Positions 42,635 to 51,505 of a DNA stretch of 64,000 nucleotides are shown here, one piece after another. The translations under genes were made by a program, and so were the position numbers. Each line of letters starts with the position of its first letter. Position 1 is the first letter of the stretch. The notes under the pieces were generated by a model. That model did not search any database and was not told the origin of the DNA. It was given only the letters and a program-made list of their open reading frames with translations. This stretch comes from Bowmanella denitrificans (GTDB lineage Bacteria > Pseudomonadota > Gammaproteobacteria > Enterobacterales > Alteromonadaceae): the NCBI RefSeq assembly GCF_039522935.1, contig NZ_BAAAEI010000015.1:208405-272404 (forward strand), in the 5' to 3' direction.

Positions 42635-44269
42635 TCAGAAGTTTTCGAAATCAAACTCGTCGTCAGCAACTTTTTCCTGCGTTTTACTCTTTACTCTGGG
42701 CGCAACATTTTGTTTTGTGTGCAAGGCTTTACGGCTTAATGAACGCCTGCTGGCAGTCGCGTTATGGTCTACCTGGAAAAACTCCATCATCTCTTGTAAT
42801 TCAACCGCCTGACTGGTCAGCTCTTCCGAGGTGGAAGACAATTCTTCCGACGCCGCCGCATTCTGCTGAGTAGCCTGGGTAATTTGGCTAATCGCGGCAT
42901 TTATTTCATTTGCCCCCGTGGTTTGTTCAGCGCTGGCCGCTGCAATTTCCTGTACCAGCTCAGCGGTTTTTTGAATGGAAGGCACAATTTCATCCAGCAA
43001 TTTGCCAGCCTGTTCCGCGAGGGCCACGGAACTTCCCGCCACTTCCCCAATTTCCTTGGCGGCAGTTTGGCTGCGGGCGGCCAGCTTGCGCACTTCAGCA
43101 GCCACCACTGCAAACCCCCGTCCGTGCTCGCCAGCTCTACCTGCTTCGATGGCGGCATTCAGCGCCAGTAAGTTGGTTTGGTAGGCAATATCATCAATAA
43201 TACTGATCTTATCGGCAATCTGACGCATGGCCACCACCGTCTGCCTGACCGCTTCCCCCCCTTCCATGGCTTCCCTGGCACTTTTGTTGGCAATGCCGTC
43301 GGTGATCTTAGAGTTGTCATTATTCTGATTAATCGAGGCACTCATTTCTTCCATGGCTGCCGAGGTTTCTTCTACACTGGAAGCTTGTTCTGACGCCGCC
43401 TGACTAATGGACTGGGCCGTGGCACTCATCTGCTCAGAGGCAGATGACAGGTTATCGGCTGCGGCCCGCACCTGGCTGATAATACCGGATAGTTTCGCCA
43501 CCATCTGGTTAATGGCATACAACATGCTGTTGTTGTCACCATTCGCCAGTTGGATTTTTACCCGCAAATCCCCGGCAGCGACTTTCGAAACAATCTCTTC
43601 GGCATATTGAGGCTCACCTCCCAACTGCTTGACCAGGCTACGGGTAATGGCGATGCCCAGTATAACACTGGCCACCAGGCTCACCAGAATCAACACAATA
43701 TTAATGGTCAGGGTCCGCTGGTAGTTTTGCATCGACAGATTGAATTCCTTTTCCGCCACCATCAGTTGCACATCCACCAACTTTGAGAAGCGATCGGACA
43801 CAGGTTCAATGCTTTGATACAGACGCTCCAGTACAAAGCGGTCAAGCGCTGCTTTGTCATTGGTGGTCAGGATTGTCAGCAGCTCACTCACCGCATTGTC
43901 TGCGCTGATAAGCAAAGGCTTTAGCTCATTCACCAATGCCGTTTCTTCGGCCACCAGTGATGTGGCAAGATAGGCCTGCCAGGTCTGGCGCACTGTTTGC
44001 TCTGCCATGCGGATATTTTTCAGTCCTGCCTCGGCACTTAGGCCACCATTTCTGACCTTATGAGCGGTATCGACAATATTGACAGCGTACATATCTGCGA
44101 TAAGTTTAAGATCTTTAAGCGGCACCACCCGGTCTTTGTATACCGTTTCCATCGCCTGGTGTTCAGACTGCATGCCCCTGATGCCCATCAATCCTATCGT
44201 CACAATCAGCAGGATCAGGACACCGGCCAGCAAGGCCAGTCGAAAGGCAACTTTCATATTGCTAAACAT
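42635..44269 (-). CDS. Methyl-accepting chemotaxis protein (4HB-type sensor)
   Basis: 544 residues. Transmembrane helices near 9-30 and 190-212 flank a periplasmic four-helix bundle (about 35-185). HAMP follows, then the cytoplasmic signalling domain with the conserved hairpin tip AAIEAGRAGEHGRGFAVVAAEVRKLA. Adaptation helices are rich in Glu/Gln (ASEQASSVEETSAAMEEM). Unlike the usual AARAGE, the tip reads AGRAGE. It starts 14 bases after cheW and would be the dedicated receptor of this CheA. Ligand unknown. Confidence 0.94.
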   Translation of the reverse strand: MFSNMKVAFRLALLAGVLILLIVTIGLMGIRGMQSEHQAMETVYKDRVVPLKDLKLIADMYAVNIVDTAHKVRNGGLSAEAGLKNIRMAEQTVRQTWQAYLATSLVAEETALVNELKPLLISADNAVSELLTILTTNDKAALDRFVLERLYQSIEPVSDRFSKLVDVQLMVAEKEFNLSMQNYQRTLTINIVLILVSLVASVILGIAITRSLVKQLGGEPQYAEEIVSKVAAGDLRVKIQLANGDNNSMLYAINQMVAKLSGIISQVRAAADNLSSASEQMSATAQSISQAASEQASSVEETSAAMEEMSASINQNNDNSKITDGIANKSAREAMEGGEAVRQTVVAMRQIADKISIIDDIAYQTNLLALNAAIEAGRAGEHGRGFAVVAAEVRKLAARSQTAAKEIGEVAGSSVALAEQAGKLLDEIVPSIQKTAELVQEIAAASAEQTTGANEINAAISQITQATQQNAAASEELSSTSEELTSQAVELQEMMEFFQVDHNATASRRSLSRKALHTKQNVAPRVKSKTQEKVADDEFDFENF

Positions 44270-44283
44270 AATTACCCCACTTT

Positions 44284-44790
44284 TTATTGTTCAATGACGT
44301 TTTCGATGATGGAGGCCATTTCTTCCACCGACAGCACTTTCTCTGCATGTAACAAGATCACAAATTGTTCATCAATATTGGCTACGCCCTTAATAAACTG
44401 AGCACGAATCTTGGCTCCAAAGGTCGGTGGTGCTTCGATTTGGTGCGGCTCAATGTCCAGCACTTCGTTCACCGCATCCACCACCACGCCAAGCACAACA
44501 TGATGCTGCTCAAAAGGAATTTCCAAAATGATGATGCAACTGCGTTTTTGAATCTGTGTCACGCTTTTACCAAAGCGCAGGGATAGATCGATCACGGGTA
44601 CCACTTCACCACGCAGATTCAGTACCCCTTTGACAAAATCCGGCATCAATGGAATGGCGGTCACGCCACTGTATTCAATAATTTCCTTAACCGCCTCAAT
44701 ACCAACAGCAAAACACTCATCGCGAAGTACAAACGTCAGATACTGGTGATGCTGGCTTGCATGCAACGGATCCAACACAACATCATTCAT
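44284..44790 (-). CDS. cheW: Chemotaxis coupling protein
   Basis: 168 residues from ATG 44790, which overlaps the cheA stop by 8 bases. The open frame extends upstream through cheA in another phase and is not used. CheW features: YLTFVLRDECFAVGIEAVKEII, GVLNLRGEVVPVIDLSLRFG and VVVDAVNEVLDI. It docks CheA to receptors. A short N-terminal extension with several histidines (DPLHASQHHQ) is unremarkable. Confidence 0.95.
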   Translation of the reverse strand: MNDVVLDPLHASQHHQYLTFVLRDECFAVGIEAVKEIIEYSGVTAIPLMPDFVKGVLNLRGEVVPVIDLSLRFGKSVTQIQKRSCIIILEIPFEQHHVVLGVVVDAVNEVLDIEPHQIEAPPTFGAKIRAQFIKGVANIDEQFVILLHAEKVLSVEEMASIIENVIEQ

Positions 44791-46936
44791 GTTTTTCTTT
44801 CTCCGATTTGTCTGACGCGGGCGCGCATTGGCGGCTTTCTTTATGCATGGTGAATTCAATTAACTGCGGCACATCAAGAATAAAGCCGATGTCTCCACTG
44901 CCCATCACAGTAGACCCACCTATGCCACGAATGGCACGAAACATCTTGTTTAACGGTTTAATTACCGCCTGCAGTTCCCCTAGCAATGTCTCCACAACCA
45001 AACCGGCGCGATTCTCACCAAACTGCACCACCACCACATGTTCGCGCTGCAAACGCTGCCCCGGAATTTTCAGAATATCCCGCACCCGCACAAAGGGCAG
45101 GACTTCGCCCCGTAAATTCAGGTAGTCGCGCTCTACTGCCAGTGCTTCGGCATCAAAAGCCAGGCACTCCTGAATCATATTGACCGGGATCACCAGATGG
45201 GCATCACCTACCGTGACTTCAAAGCCATCAATAATGGCCAGGGTGAGCGGTAAACGAATGCGAAACCTTGTGCCCTGATTAATGTCACTGGCTATGCTGA
45301 TCTGGCCACGCAGTTCCTCAATATTGCGCTTCACCACATCCATGCCGACACCGCGGCCGGATAAATTCGTTATGGCTGACGCGGTCGAAAAGCCTGGTTC
45401 AAATATCAGTTTATAGATGTCTTCCTTGCTGAGCTGCTTGTCTGCATCCAAAATACCGTTTTCAATGGCTTTGGCGCGGATCCTGTCAGGATCCAGTCCG
45501 GCCCCATCGTCTGTGATTTCAATCACCACAGCACCAGCTTCATGATAAGCATTCAGACACAACTGCCCTTGTGACGGTTTGCCTTTGTAAATACGCACGT
45601 CCTGGGGTTCGATACCATGATCAATGGCGTTACGAACAATGTGCATAAGCGGGTCGGAAAGCTTTTCCACCATTGACTTGTCCAGTTCGGTTTCAGCTCC
45701 CAGTACCTCCAGGTTAATATCTTTGCCCAGTTCCTTACTAACATCGCGCACAATTCGCTTCAGGCGGCCGAATGATTCACCTATCTGCACCATACGCAGG
45801 CCAAGGGCCGCATCGCGGATTTGCTCAACCAGCAGGGTCATGCCGGCAAAGGACTCCTGCAGTTTTTCATGGGCCAACTGGCCGATAAGTAGCTCATTGG
45901 CAGCACCGGCCGTCACTAACTCACCAATTAGACCAATCAGATTATCCAGTTTTCTGGCATCAACCTTAAGAAACTGCAGGTCAATCGGGCGCTTGTGTTC
46001 CTGATTCTTCTGTTTACTCAGGGCTGCGCTCACCAGGCTCTTATCCACCGCCCCCTGTTTAATCAGCATATTGCCCAATGCCTCGGCTTGCCGGTTTTCC
46101 TGCAAGGCCCGACGCTGCTCAGCCAGTGCCATTTCAAGCTCACGTTTGGTCAGTGCCCCACTGTTGACCAGCGTTTCACCTAAGCGAGCATCATCCTCGG
46201 CACAGGCCTGCACCTTGTTCACCAAGGCCTTGGGGGCGCTGATCGTGACTTTGCTGCTATCCTGAATAAATTCAAACACTTCCTCTATTTGCTGCTTATC
46301 GGCACTGCTAATCAGCGCCATTTGTAGACGCAAATAACAGCACTCGGGATCAAACTCGCCATCTGAAAAATCCGCCGTGACCCTGACGTCATCTACCTGC
46401 CCGAGCGTTTGCAGAAATTTTAATTGCGAGCAGGGATCCATGCCGTCGCGAAAAACCTCCCGTCCGTAGTCTATGTGTATAGACCAATGCCCGCTGTCAT
46501 CAGGAATTGGGGCCTGGCTAGTGTCTGTCAGTGGTTCATCTGACTTGGGTGGGTGCAAGTACACATCCAAAGCAGCCAGTAGTTTAGTGCCCTGGTTTTT
46601 GTCTGAGGCCAACTCAGGGTCAGCAATGGACTGGATCATCTGCACCATATGACGATGACAATCCAGCAGCAGCTCGGCCAGGGCTGGGGTAAACTCCAGC
46701 TTGTCTGCGCGAACTTGCTCTAAAACACTTTCAACGCTGTGCGTAAAGGCCACGATGGCATCAAAGCCAAACAGTCCTGCTGATCCTTTAATGGTGTGAG
46801 CAGCACGAAATATGGCATCGATATGTGCGTCTATTGTGGCATCACCGGCCTCAACCTCGAGCAGACAGGATTCCATCACGTCCAGCAGTTCTTCTGCTTC
46901 ATTGATGAACAGCTGTTGAGCTTCATGCATGTCCAT
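44783..46936 (-). CDS. cheA: Chemotaxis histidine kinase CheA with MshEN-like repeat region
   Basis: 717 residues from ATG 46936. The frame is open to 47020 but that would run through the STAS gene. HPt domain with H47 in AAHTIKGSAGLFGF, a middle region, dimerisation helices, HATPase (HIVRNAIDHGIEP, DDGAGLD, GRGVGMDVVK) and a C-terminal CheW-like domain. Between HPt and dimerisation, residues 251-274 and 286-309 form two copies of a 24-residue pattern (RLGETLVNSG..., ALGNMLIKQG...) like that of the MshEN c-di-GMP-binding domain. Such a motif is not part of standard CheA. Phosphate would go to the CheY at 47270, CheB and the other receivers of the operon. Confidence 0.95.
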   Translation of the reverse strand: MDMHEAQQLFINEAEELLDVMESCLLEVEAGDATIDAHIDAIFRAAHTIKGSAGLFGFDAIVAFTHSVESVLEQVRADKLEFTPALAELLLDCHRHMVQMIQSIADPELASDKNQGTKLLAALDVYLHPPKSDEPLTDTSQAPIPDDSGHWSIHIDYGREVFRDGMDPCSQLKFLQTLGQVDDVRVTADFSDGEFDPECCYLRLQMALISSADKQQIEEVFEFIQDSSKVTISAPKALVNKVQACAEDDARLGETLVNSGALTKRELEMALAEQRRALQENRQAEALGNMLIKQGAVDKSLVSAALSKQKNQEHKRPIDLQFLKVDARKLDNLIGLIGELVTAGAANELLIGQLAHEKLQESFAGMTLLVEQIRDAALGLRMVQIGESFGRLKRIVRDVSKELGKDINLEVLGAETELDKSMVEKLSDPLMHIVRNAIDHGIEPQDVRIYKGKPSQGQLCLNAYHEAGAVVIEITDDGAGLDPDRIRAKAIENGILDADKQLSKEDIYKLIFEPGFSTASAITNLSGRGVGMDVVKRNIEELRGQISIASDINQGTRFRIRLPLTLAIIDGFEVTVGDAHLVIPVNMIQECLAFDAEALAVERDYLNLRGEVLPFVRVRDILKIPGQRLQREHVVVVQFGENRAGLVVETLLGELQAVIKPLNKMFRAIRGIGGSTVMGSGDIGFILDVPQLIEFTMHKESRQCAPASDKSEKEKHE
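46010..46186 (-). other. Tandem MshEN-like motif inside CheA
   Basis: Each copy is 24 residues and fits the published MshEN pattern (RLG, hydrophobic pair, Gly, hydrophobic pair, Leu, Leu, Gln). The first copy matches at nearly every fixed position, and the second has Ala for the first Arg and Leu/Val shifted by one. The spacer is 11 residues instead of the usual 5. In MshE the two motifs wrap around c-di-GMP. Binding here is an inference. Confidence 0.5.
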
Positions 46937-47261
46937 TGACTGGCTCCTGAGGGTTGTCCGCCAGCGGCTGAAAGTCAGCATCCAGTTGATAAAGGGCAAA
47001 AACCTTTTGCACCACATCATTGTCGGCCATGCTCAGAACAAACTCAGTATGCTCTGGCATACGGCTTTTCAGCCACCAACACAACTGCATTCCGGCCGAA
47101 TCAAATTCCAGCAGGCTGGAGAGATCCAGAATCAGCTTTTCGGGAGGCTGTTCGGCCAGCTCGCTTAGTTGCAAAAAGGCCTCACGCACATTGAAAATAC
47201 TCAGCTCACCGTCGCACTCAACAACGGTGAAGTCCGCCTTGTTAAACAGATTAATCGCCAT
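46923..47261 (-). CDS. STAS-domain protein (anti-sigma-factor-antagonist-like)
   Basis: 112 residues. A single STAS fold: FTVVECDGELSIFNVREAFLQL, LILDLSSLLEFDSAGMQLCWWL with the usual Asp-Ser pair, then a C-terminal helix. The conserved serine (FDSAG) is where such proteins are phosphorylated. The stop overlaps the cheA start by 14 bases and cheY lies 8 bases downstream of its start on the far side. STAS proteins occur at this position in several gammaproteobacterial CheA clusters. Its partner is unknown. Confidence 0.85.
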   Translation of the reverse strand: MAINLFNKADFTVVECDGELSIFNVREAFLQLSELAEQPPEKLILDLSSLLEFDSAGMQLCWWLKSRMPEHTEFVLSMADNDVVQKVFALYQLDADFQPLADNPQEPVNGHA

Positions 47262-47269
47262 AACAACGC

Positions 47270-47638
47270 TCAGGGCAGAATAAGTTTATTCACTGCATCC
47301 AGCATTTGCTCAGCCTTAAAGGGTTTCACTACCCAGGCCTTGGCACCGGCGGCTTTACCCGCGGCCTTTTTGTCATCGGCACCTTCGGTTGTCAGCATAA
47401 TGACAGGAGTAAAGCGGTAAGCTGGCAGTTTCTTTAGCTCGCTGACAAAGGTAATCCCGTCCATGTTTGGCATATTCACATCTGAAATGACTAAATTAAT
47501 TTTCTGCCCGCTCAGCTTAGCCAGTGCATCCTGTCCATCCACTGCTTCAATGACGTCAAAGCCAGCACTTTTTAACGCAATACCTACCACCTGGCGAATG
47601 CTGACAGAGTCATCGACTATCAATATCGTTTTGCCCAC
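47270..47638 (-). CDS. cheY: Chemotaxis response regulator CheY
   Basis: 122 residues, receiver only: IVDDSVSIRQVVG, aspartate in LVISDVNMPNMDG, MLTTEG and the lysine in WVVKPFKAEQM. It is the usual acceptor of phosphate from CheA. It is encoded 8 bases before the STAS gene and 9 bases after the MCP-like gene, in the same operon. Whether it addresses the flagellar switch or another target is not shown. Confidence 0.93.
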   Translation of the reverse strand: MGKTILIVDDSVSIRQVVGIALKSAGFDVIEAVDGQDALAKLSGQKINLVISDVNMPNMDGITFVSELKKLPAYRFTPVIMLTTEGADDKKAAGKAAGAKAWVVKPFKAEQMLDAVNKLILP

Positions 47639-47647
47639 AACTGCTCC

Positions 47648-48844
47648 TTAAAAAAAAGTGACGTCTGAATTATCCTGCGGTTTGCCTTTGCTCTTCCCCC
47701 CGCGATGAACAGCCGCCTGTTCCATCGTGGTATAAGTGCTGCTTAGTGCATTCAACCAGGCCTGAATATCTATGGGTGGGGCCAGCTCACCGGTTTGTAG
47801 CAAGTGCTGATGCTGATCAAGTGTATGCTGTAACTTGTGCATATCGTCTTTGATATGCCCGAGGATCTGGCTGATTCTGTCCTGAAACTGCAACCCCACC
47901 AGTACGTCACCGACATCTTTTTGTATCTGATGACTTTCATCTTCCAGCACTTTGGCCGACTCAATTATTCCCTGGCCTGATTCCTTAAAGCTGGACAAGA
48001 CATTACCTATACTGGCCTGTGCATCAGCCATTTGCTGTTCGTCTTGCTCTGCGAACTTAGTGGTGCGGGAAAGGGTTTTCTGCAGCGTTTCATTGGCCTG
48101 GTCAATTCGCTGGGTGATCCGAGCCCCCGTCTCACCAGAACGGGTTGACAAGGTTCTCACCTCATCCGCTACTACAGCAAAACCTCGCCCCTGCTCTCCT
48201 GCTCTGGCAGCCTCTATAGCGGCATTCAGGGCCAGCAAATTCGTTTGTGAAGCAATACCGGCGACCTCTGCCCCCATCGCTTTAAGCTCATCGGTAATGG
48301 CAGCAAGTTCGGTGATTTCCTTTAGCAGTTCACGACGATTGGCCATGGCTTGCTGCAGTATGTGCACTATTTGGCCAAGTTCAGTGTCCGCCTCCTCTAT
48401 CACCTGACTCAGGCCTTGCTGGCCCTGCATACCGGATGCGGTCTTTCTGGAGGTCTGTACCGAGACTTGCAACTGTTCATGAATATGGCTGAAGCGTTGC
48501 ACCAAATCATTGATATTGCTTTCCACCTGCTGATTCACCAGGTCCTGCAGACTGGTCCACAGGGGCAACAATTCCAGCAGGGTCTGCTGGTAGTTAGCCA
48601 ACAGTTGGCGCTCTGACTCTGCCGGATTTTGCATCGGCAGCTCCTCAACAAATGGATCTTTTGCAACTGTCACAGCAGATAAATACCAAAAAGCCAGCAA
48701 GCCTGCCATGCCCAGCAAAGTACCACTGAGCATCAGGGCCCAAGATGCACCGCTTAACCAAAGACAAATGACCGGGGGGAGAAAAGCCAGCACGACAGTG
48801 CCGACCAGCAACAGCCTGTTGTTGCCTGAATGAATATCAAGCAT
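47648..48844 (-). CDS. Methyl-accepting-type signalling protein without periplasmic domain
   Basis: 398 residues from ATG 48844 (GGGAG site). In-frame ATGs upstream to 48931 lack one. Two adjacent transmembrane helices (LLLVGTVVLAFLPPVICLWL and LMLSGTLLGMAGLLAFWYL) are followed by coiled coil and an MCP signalling region with the full hairpin AAIEAARAGEQGRGFAVVADEVRTLS. There is no HAMP and no sensor domain. The C-terminal tail has no CheR/CheB tether. It is the first gene of the chemosensory operon and may sense membrane state or scaffold the array. Confidence 0.9.
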   Translation of the reverse strand: MLDIHSGNNRLLLVGTVVLAFLPPVICLWLSGASWALMLSGTLLGMAGLLAFWYLSAVTVAKDPFVEELPMQNPAESERQLLANYQQTLLELLPLWTSLQDLVNQQVESNINDLVQRFSHIHEQLQVSVQTSRKTASGMQGQQGLSQVIEEADTELGQIVHILQQAMANRRELLKEITELAAITDELKAMGAEVAGIASQTNLLALNAAIEAARAGEQGRGFAVVADEVRTLSTRSGETGARITQRIDQANETLQKTLSRTTKFAEQDEQQMADAQASIGNVLSSFKESGQGIIESAKVLEDESHQIQKDVGDVLVGLQFQDRISQILGHIKDDMHKLQHTLDQHQHLLQTGELAPPIDIQAWLNALSSTYTTMEQAAVHRGGKSKGKPQDNSDVTFF

Positions 48845-49057
48845 GGTATCTCCCGTTATTTGATTGTCTGGTGAGAACATGCGCATCAGGCATACAGACT
48901 CCTTCCAACTGGTACCAATAAGATCAGCCACGCCAGCACCGCAAACTGCCTTAAAACTGCTCCACTTAGGTGTTGAATCCTAAGGAGTTTTAAGCGTAGA
49001 CCTGGATATGGAAACTGCAAAGTTCAATTTATGCGGTTGCTTATCAAAGCGTCCAGA

Positions 49058-49522
49058 CTATATGTTGGTAAGGTTAAGAATATCTTTGTAACGCGTAAGT
49101 CGCGGATCCTGAGCCTTGTTTTGGCTTTCTTCCTTAGCCGCGCGCTCCGCCGCTTCGCGGATTAATTCTTCCAGTTTGTCTTTCAGCGCCTTTAGCTCTT
49201 CTTCCATCATATTCAGGGATTCCTGCTGTTTGGGGCTGAGACTGCCTTTATTTTTCATCGACTCGATTGCACTTTCCAATTGCTCAATCTTTTCCTTTAG
49301 TTCTTCAATTTTTTCTCTGTCCAAACCAAGTCGATTGGCCAGCATAGCGTCCATCAGGTCATCCATAAAACGCTGTTGTTTGGATTTATCACTGAGGGAA
49401 ACCTGATCTTGCTGCGGATCCAGTGCTGCGGTGTCTGTTTGCCGCCCGCTGGCAGTTGTCTGCCCCTGGGCCCCAGCAGAAGAGGATATAGGAAGGGGTT
49501 GATTACTGGTATTAATGTGCAT
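49058..49522 (-). CDS. Coiled-coil protein of unknown function
   Basis: 154 residues without signal peptide or membrane helix. The first 45 residues are low-complexity (Ser, Gln, Thr). A helix then carries FMDDLMDAMLANRLGLDREKIEELK and continues into a long charged coiled coil. The ANRLGLDREKIEELKEKI form is found in other Alteromonadales hypothetical proteins. It is separate from the chemosensory operon by about 210 bases and its function is not known. Confidence 0.7.
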   Translation of the reverse strand: MHINTSNQPLPISSSAGAQGQTTASGRQTDTAALDPQQDQVSLSDKSKQQRFMDDLMDAMLANRLGLDREKIEELKEKIEQLESAIESMKNKGSLSPKQQESLNMMEEELKALKDKLEELIREAAERAAKEESQNKAQDPRLTRYKDILNLTNI

Positions 49523-49599
49523 CTTGCGTCCTGCCTGGCTGATTAGCTGAGAATCAGACTATGCACAGCAAGATGAATGCCAGGCGAAACTGGCAATAT

Positions 49600-50343
49600 T
49601 TAATCCACCAACAGGGCGTACTGGCGTTTAAGTTGTTGAATTAGCCCTTCGGCTTTGAGCAATTCCACCCGCTTGTTCAGTCTTTCCACCAGCTCATCAC
49701 TGGCGTCGGGATTCAAAGCAAGATGATTACCGGTCGATCGCCTTGGTAAGGCCATAGCAGGCTCCAGTTGCTCAGCATCATAGCCCGCATCCCTGGCCAT
49801 GTAGGGCATGGTTAAATCCGACCCCGGTATCAATTCAACCCGCTCCATAAACACCATACTGTAAGTGTCACTGATACGGGCAACAGGGTAGAGTAACTCT
49901 CCTTCCTGCATACCTAACGCCAGCAAACGCTGATGCCATTCACCATTTCGCACCACCGCAATTCTTAGCTTGATGGCATCATTGAGGGTTCGAACATCAA
50001 TGTCCTGTCGTTGTCTGAGACGGTAAAAATAGGGCTGGGATGAAACCAAAGGCCCCACCCACTTAAACTGATTCTCTCGGTGAATATTGCGCGGCAGAGT
50101 TAACAGCGCCGTATTCGGTGTTTTATTCACCAGTACAACCGCTCTGGCCCAATTGATTTTTTCCATCCGGTACTGGATGCCTTCATCATCAAGAGCCTGG
50201 CTGATTAACTGATAATTCATCCCGCCAGGGCGGCCATCCTGAATAAAATGATAAGGTTCAAGATCCTGTGTGTAGATAACAAGCGTGGGGGTGGCCCAAA
50301 GCTGGCCGCTGAGAAGGAAGAGAAAAGTCCATGCACACTTCAT
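49600..50343 (-). CDS. Periplasmic solute-binding-type protein (SBP_bac_3-like)
   Basis: 247 residues, signal peptide ending QLWA. The body has the two-lobe pattern of family 3 binding proteins (LVIYTQDLEPYHFIQDGRPGGMNYQLIS, FKWVGPLVSSQPYFYRL, LRIAVVRNG, and a final helix VERLNKRVELLKAEGLIQQL). No ABC permease or ATPase is adjacent, and such orphan proteins are frequent in Alteromonadales, where they may act as sensors or scavengers. The ligand is unknown. Confidence 0.8.
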   Translation of the reverse strand: MKCAWTFLFLLSGQLWATPTLVIYTQDLEPYHFIQDGRPGGMNYQLISQALDDEGIQYRMEKINWARAVVLVNKTPNTALLTLPRNIHRENQFKWVGPLVSSQPYFYRLRQRQDIDVRTLNDAIKLRIAVVRNGEWHQRLLALGMQEGELLYPVARISDTYSMVFMERVELIPGSDLTMPYMARDAGYDAEQLEPAMALPRRSTGNHLALNPDASDELVERLNKRVELLKAEGLIQQLKRQYALLVD

Positions 50344-50418
50344 ACGTCCACTGTAAAGGATGGCGGAGGCTCACAAAACAGTAGCACAGATTCTCTTCAC
50401 TGTACTACCGTCGTGACT

Positions 50419-51483
50419 TTAATGCTGTTCCGCTAACTTTGTGCGATCCTGTTGATCGCTCAACCGCCAGCCCTGCAAATTTTGTCTGATGACATTGGTC
50501 AGGGCCTGAATATGTTCTGTACTGGCATTCAATGCAGGGATGTATTCGTAACGCTCACCGCCCGCCTCAAGAAAATAGTCGCGGTTTTCAACCCCAATTT
50601 CTTCTATGGTTTCCAGGCAATCGGCAGAAAAGCCAGGACATACCACTTGCACTGACTTGACCCCTTCGCCCGCTAAGGCTTTGAGTGTTTCATCGGTATA
50701 GGGTTTAAGCCACTCTTCCCGGCCAAACCGGGACTGAAAAGCACTCAGGTAATGGATCTTGTCCAATCCTAGTTTTTCAGCAACCAATCTTGACGTTTTC
50801 AGGCACTGACAATGGTAAGGGTCACCGTTATCCAAATAGCGTTGAGGAATGCCGTGGTAGGAAAACAACAAACGTTCTGCCCGCCCATGCGCTTGCCAAT
50901 GTGTTTGAATGGAATCAGCTAACGCCTGAATATAAGCCTCTTGATCATGATACTGACCAATAAAACGCACTTCAGGCATCCATCGGCGTTTTTGCAGACA
51001 AGCACTGACAGCATCAAATGTCGACGCCGTCGTGGAGGCACAGTATTGCGGATATAAGGGAAGAACCAGTAGCTTTCTAACCCCCTGGTCCAGCATCCGG
51101 TTAATGGTGGAATCGATGGATGGATTGCCATAACGCATGGCAAATTCCACAACCAACGACTCCCCCCATTCAGCCGCTAAAGACTGTCGTAATGCATTAA
51201 CCTGGTCTTGGGTGTGAAACATCAGCGGCGAACCCCGTTCTGTCCACACCGTTTGGTAGGCATGAGCACTGCGCGCCGGACGAATGTTGAGGATCACCAG
51301 ATTCAGAATCAGCCACCATAGCCAGCGCGGGGCTTCCACCACTCTGGGATCTGACAAAAACTCCTTCAGATAACGTTTCAGCGCTTGCTTGGTTGGCGCG
51401 TCAGGGGTACCGAGATTGGTCACCAATACCCCTATTTTGTCAGGCTGGCTATGATTAAAGCTTTCGCTGTTGCGATACTGCAT
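50419..51483 (-). CDS. hemH: Ferrochelatase
   Basis: 354 residues. Inserts ferrous iron into protoporphyrin IX, the last step of heme synthesis, at the inner membrane face. Signatures: GVLVTNLGTPDAPT, VEFAMRYGNPSI, VLPLYPQYCASTT, the catalytic-region histidine in LLFSYHGIPQRYL, and CPGFSADCLETIEEI with the conserved glutamate. The length is normal. It lies 23 bases downstream of the AbgT-family transporter gene on the same strand and may be co-transcribed. Confidence 0.97.
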   Translation of the reverse strand: MQYRNSESFNHSQPDKIGVLVTNLGTPDAPTKQALKRYLKEFLSDPRVVEAPRWLWWLILNLVILNIRPARSAHAYQTVWTERGSPLMFHTQDQVNALRQSLAAEWGESLVVEFAMRYGNPSIDSTINRMLDQGVRKLLVLPLYPQYCASTTASTFDAVSACLQKRRWMPEVRFIGQYHDQEAYIQALADSIQTHWQAHGRAERLLFSYHGIPQRYLDNGDPYHCQCLKTSRLVAEKLGLDKIHYLSAFQSRFGREEWLKPYTDETLKALAGEGVKSVQVVCPGFSADCLETIEEIGVENRDYFLEAGGERYEYIPALNASTEHIQALTNVIRQNLQGWRLSDQQDRTKLAEQH

Positions 51484-51505
51484 GCTGATTCCTCAAATGC
51501 TACAT

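Noticed and set aside
48960..48990. TTAGG...CCTAA repeat between the chemosensory operon and the coiled-coil gene
   Set aside because: The stem is short, the loop is 8 bases and there is no T tail. It is also too far from the end of the upstream gene to be convincing as a terminator.
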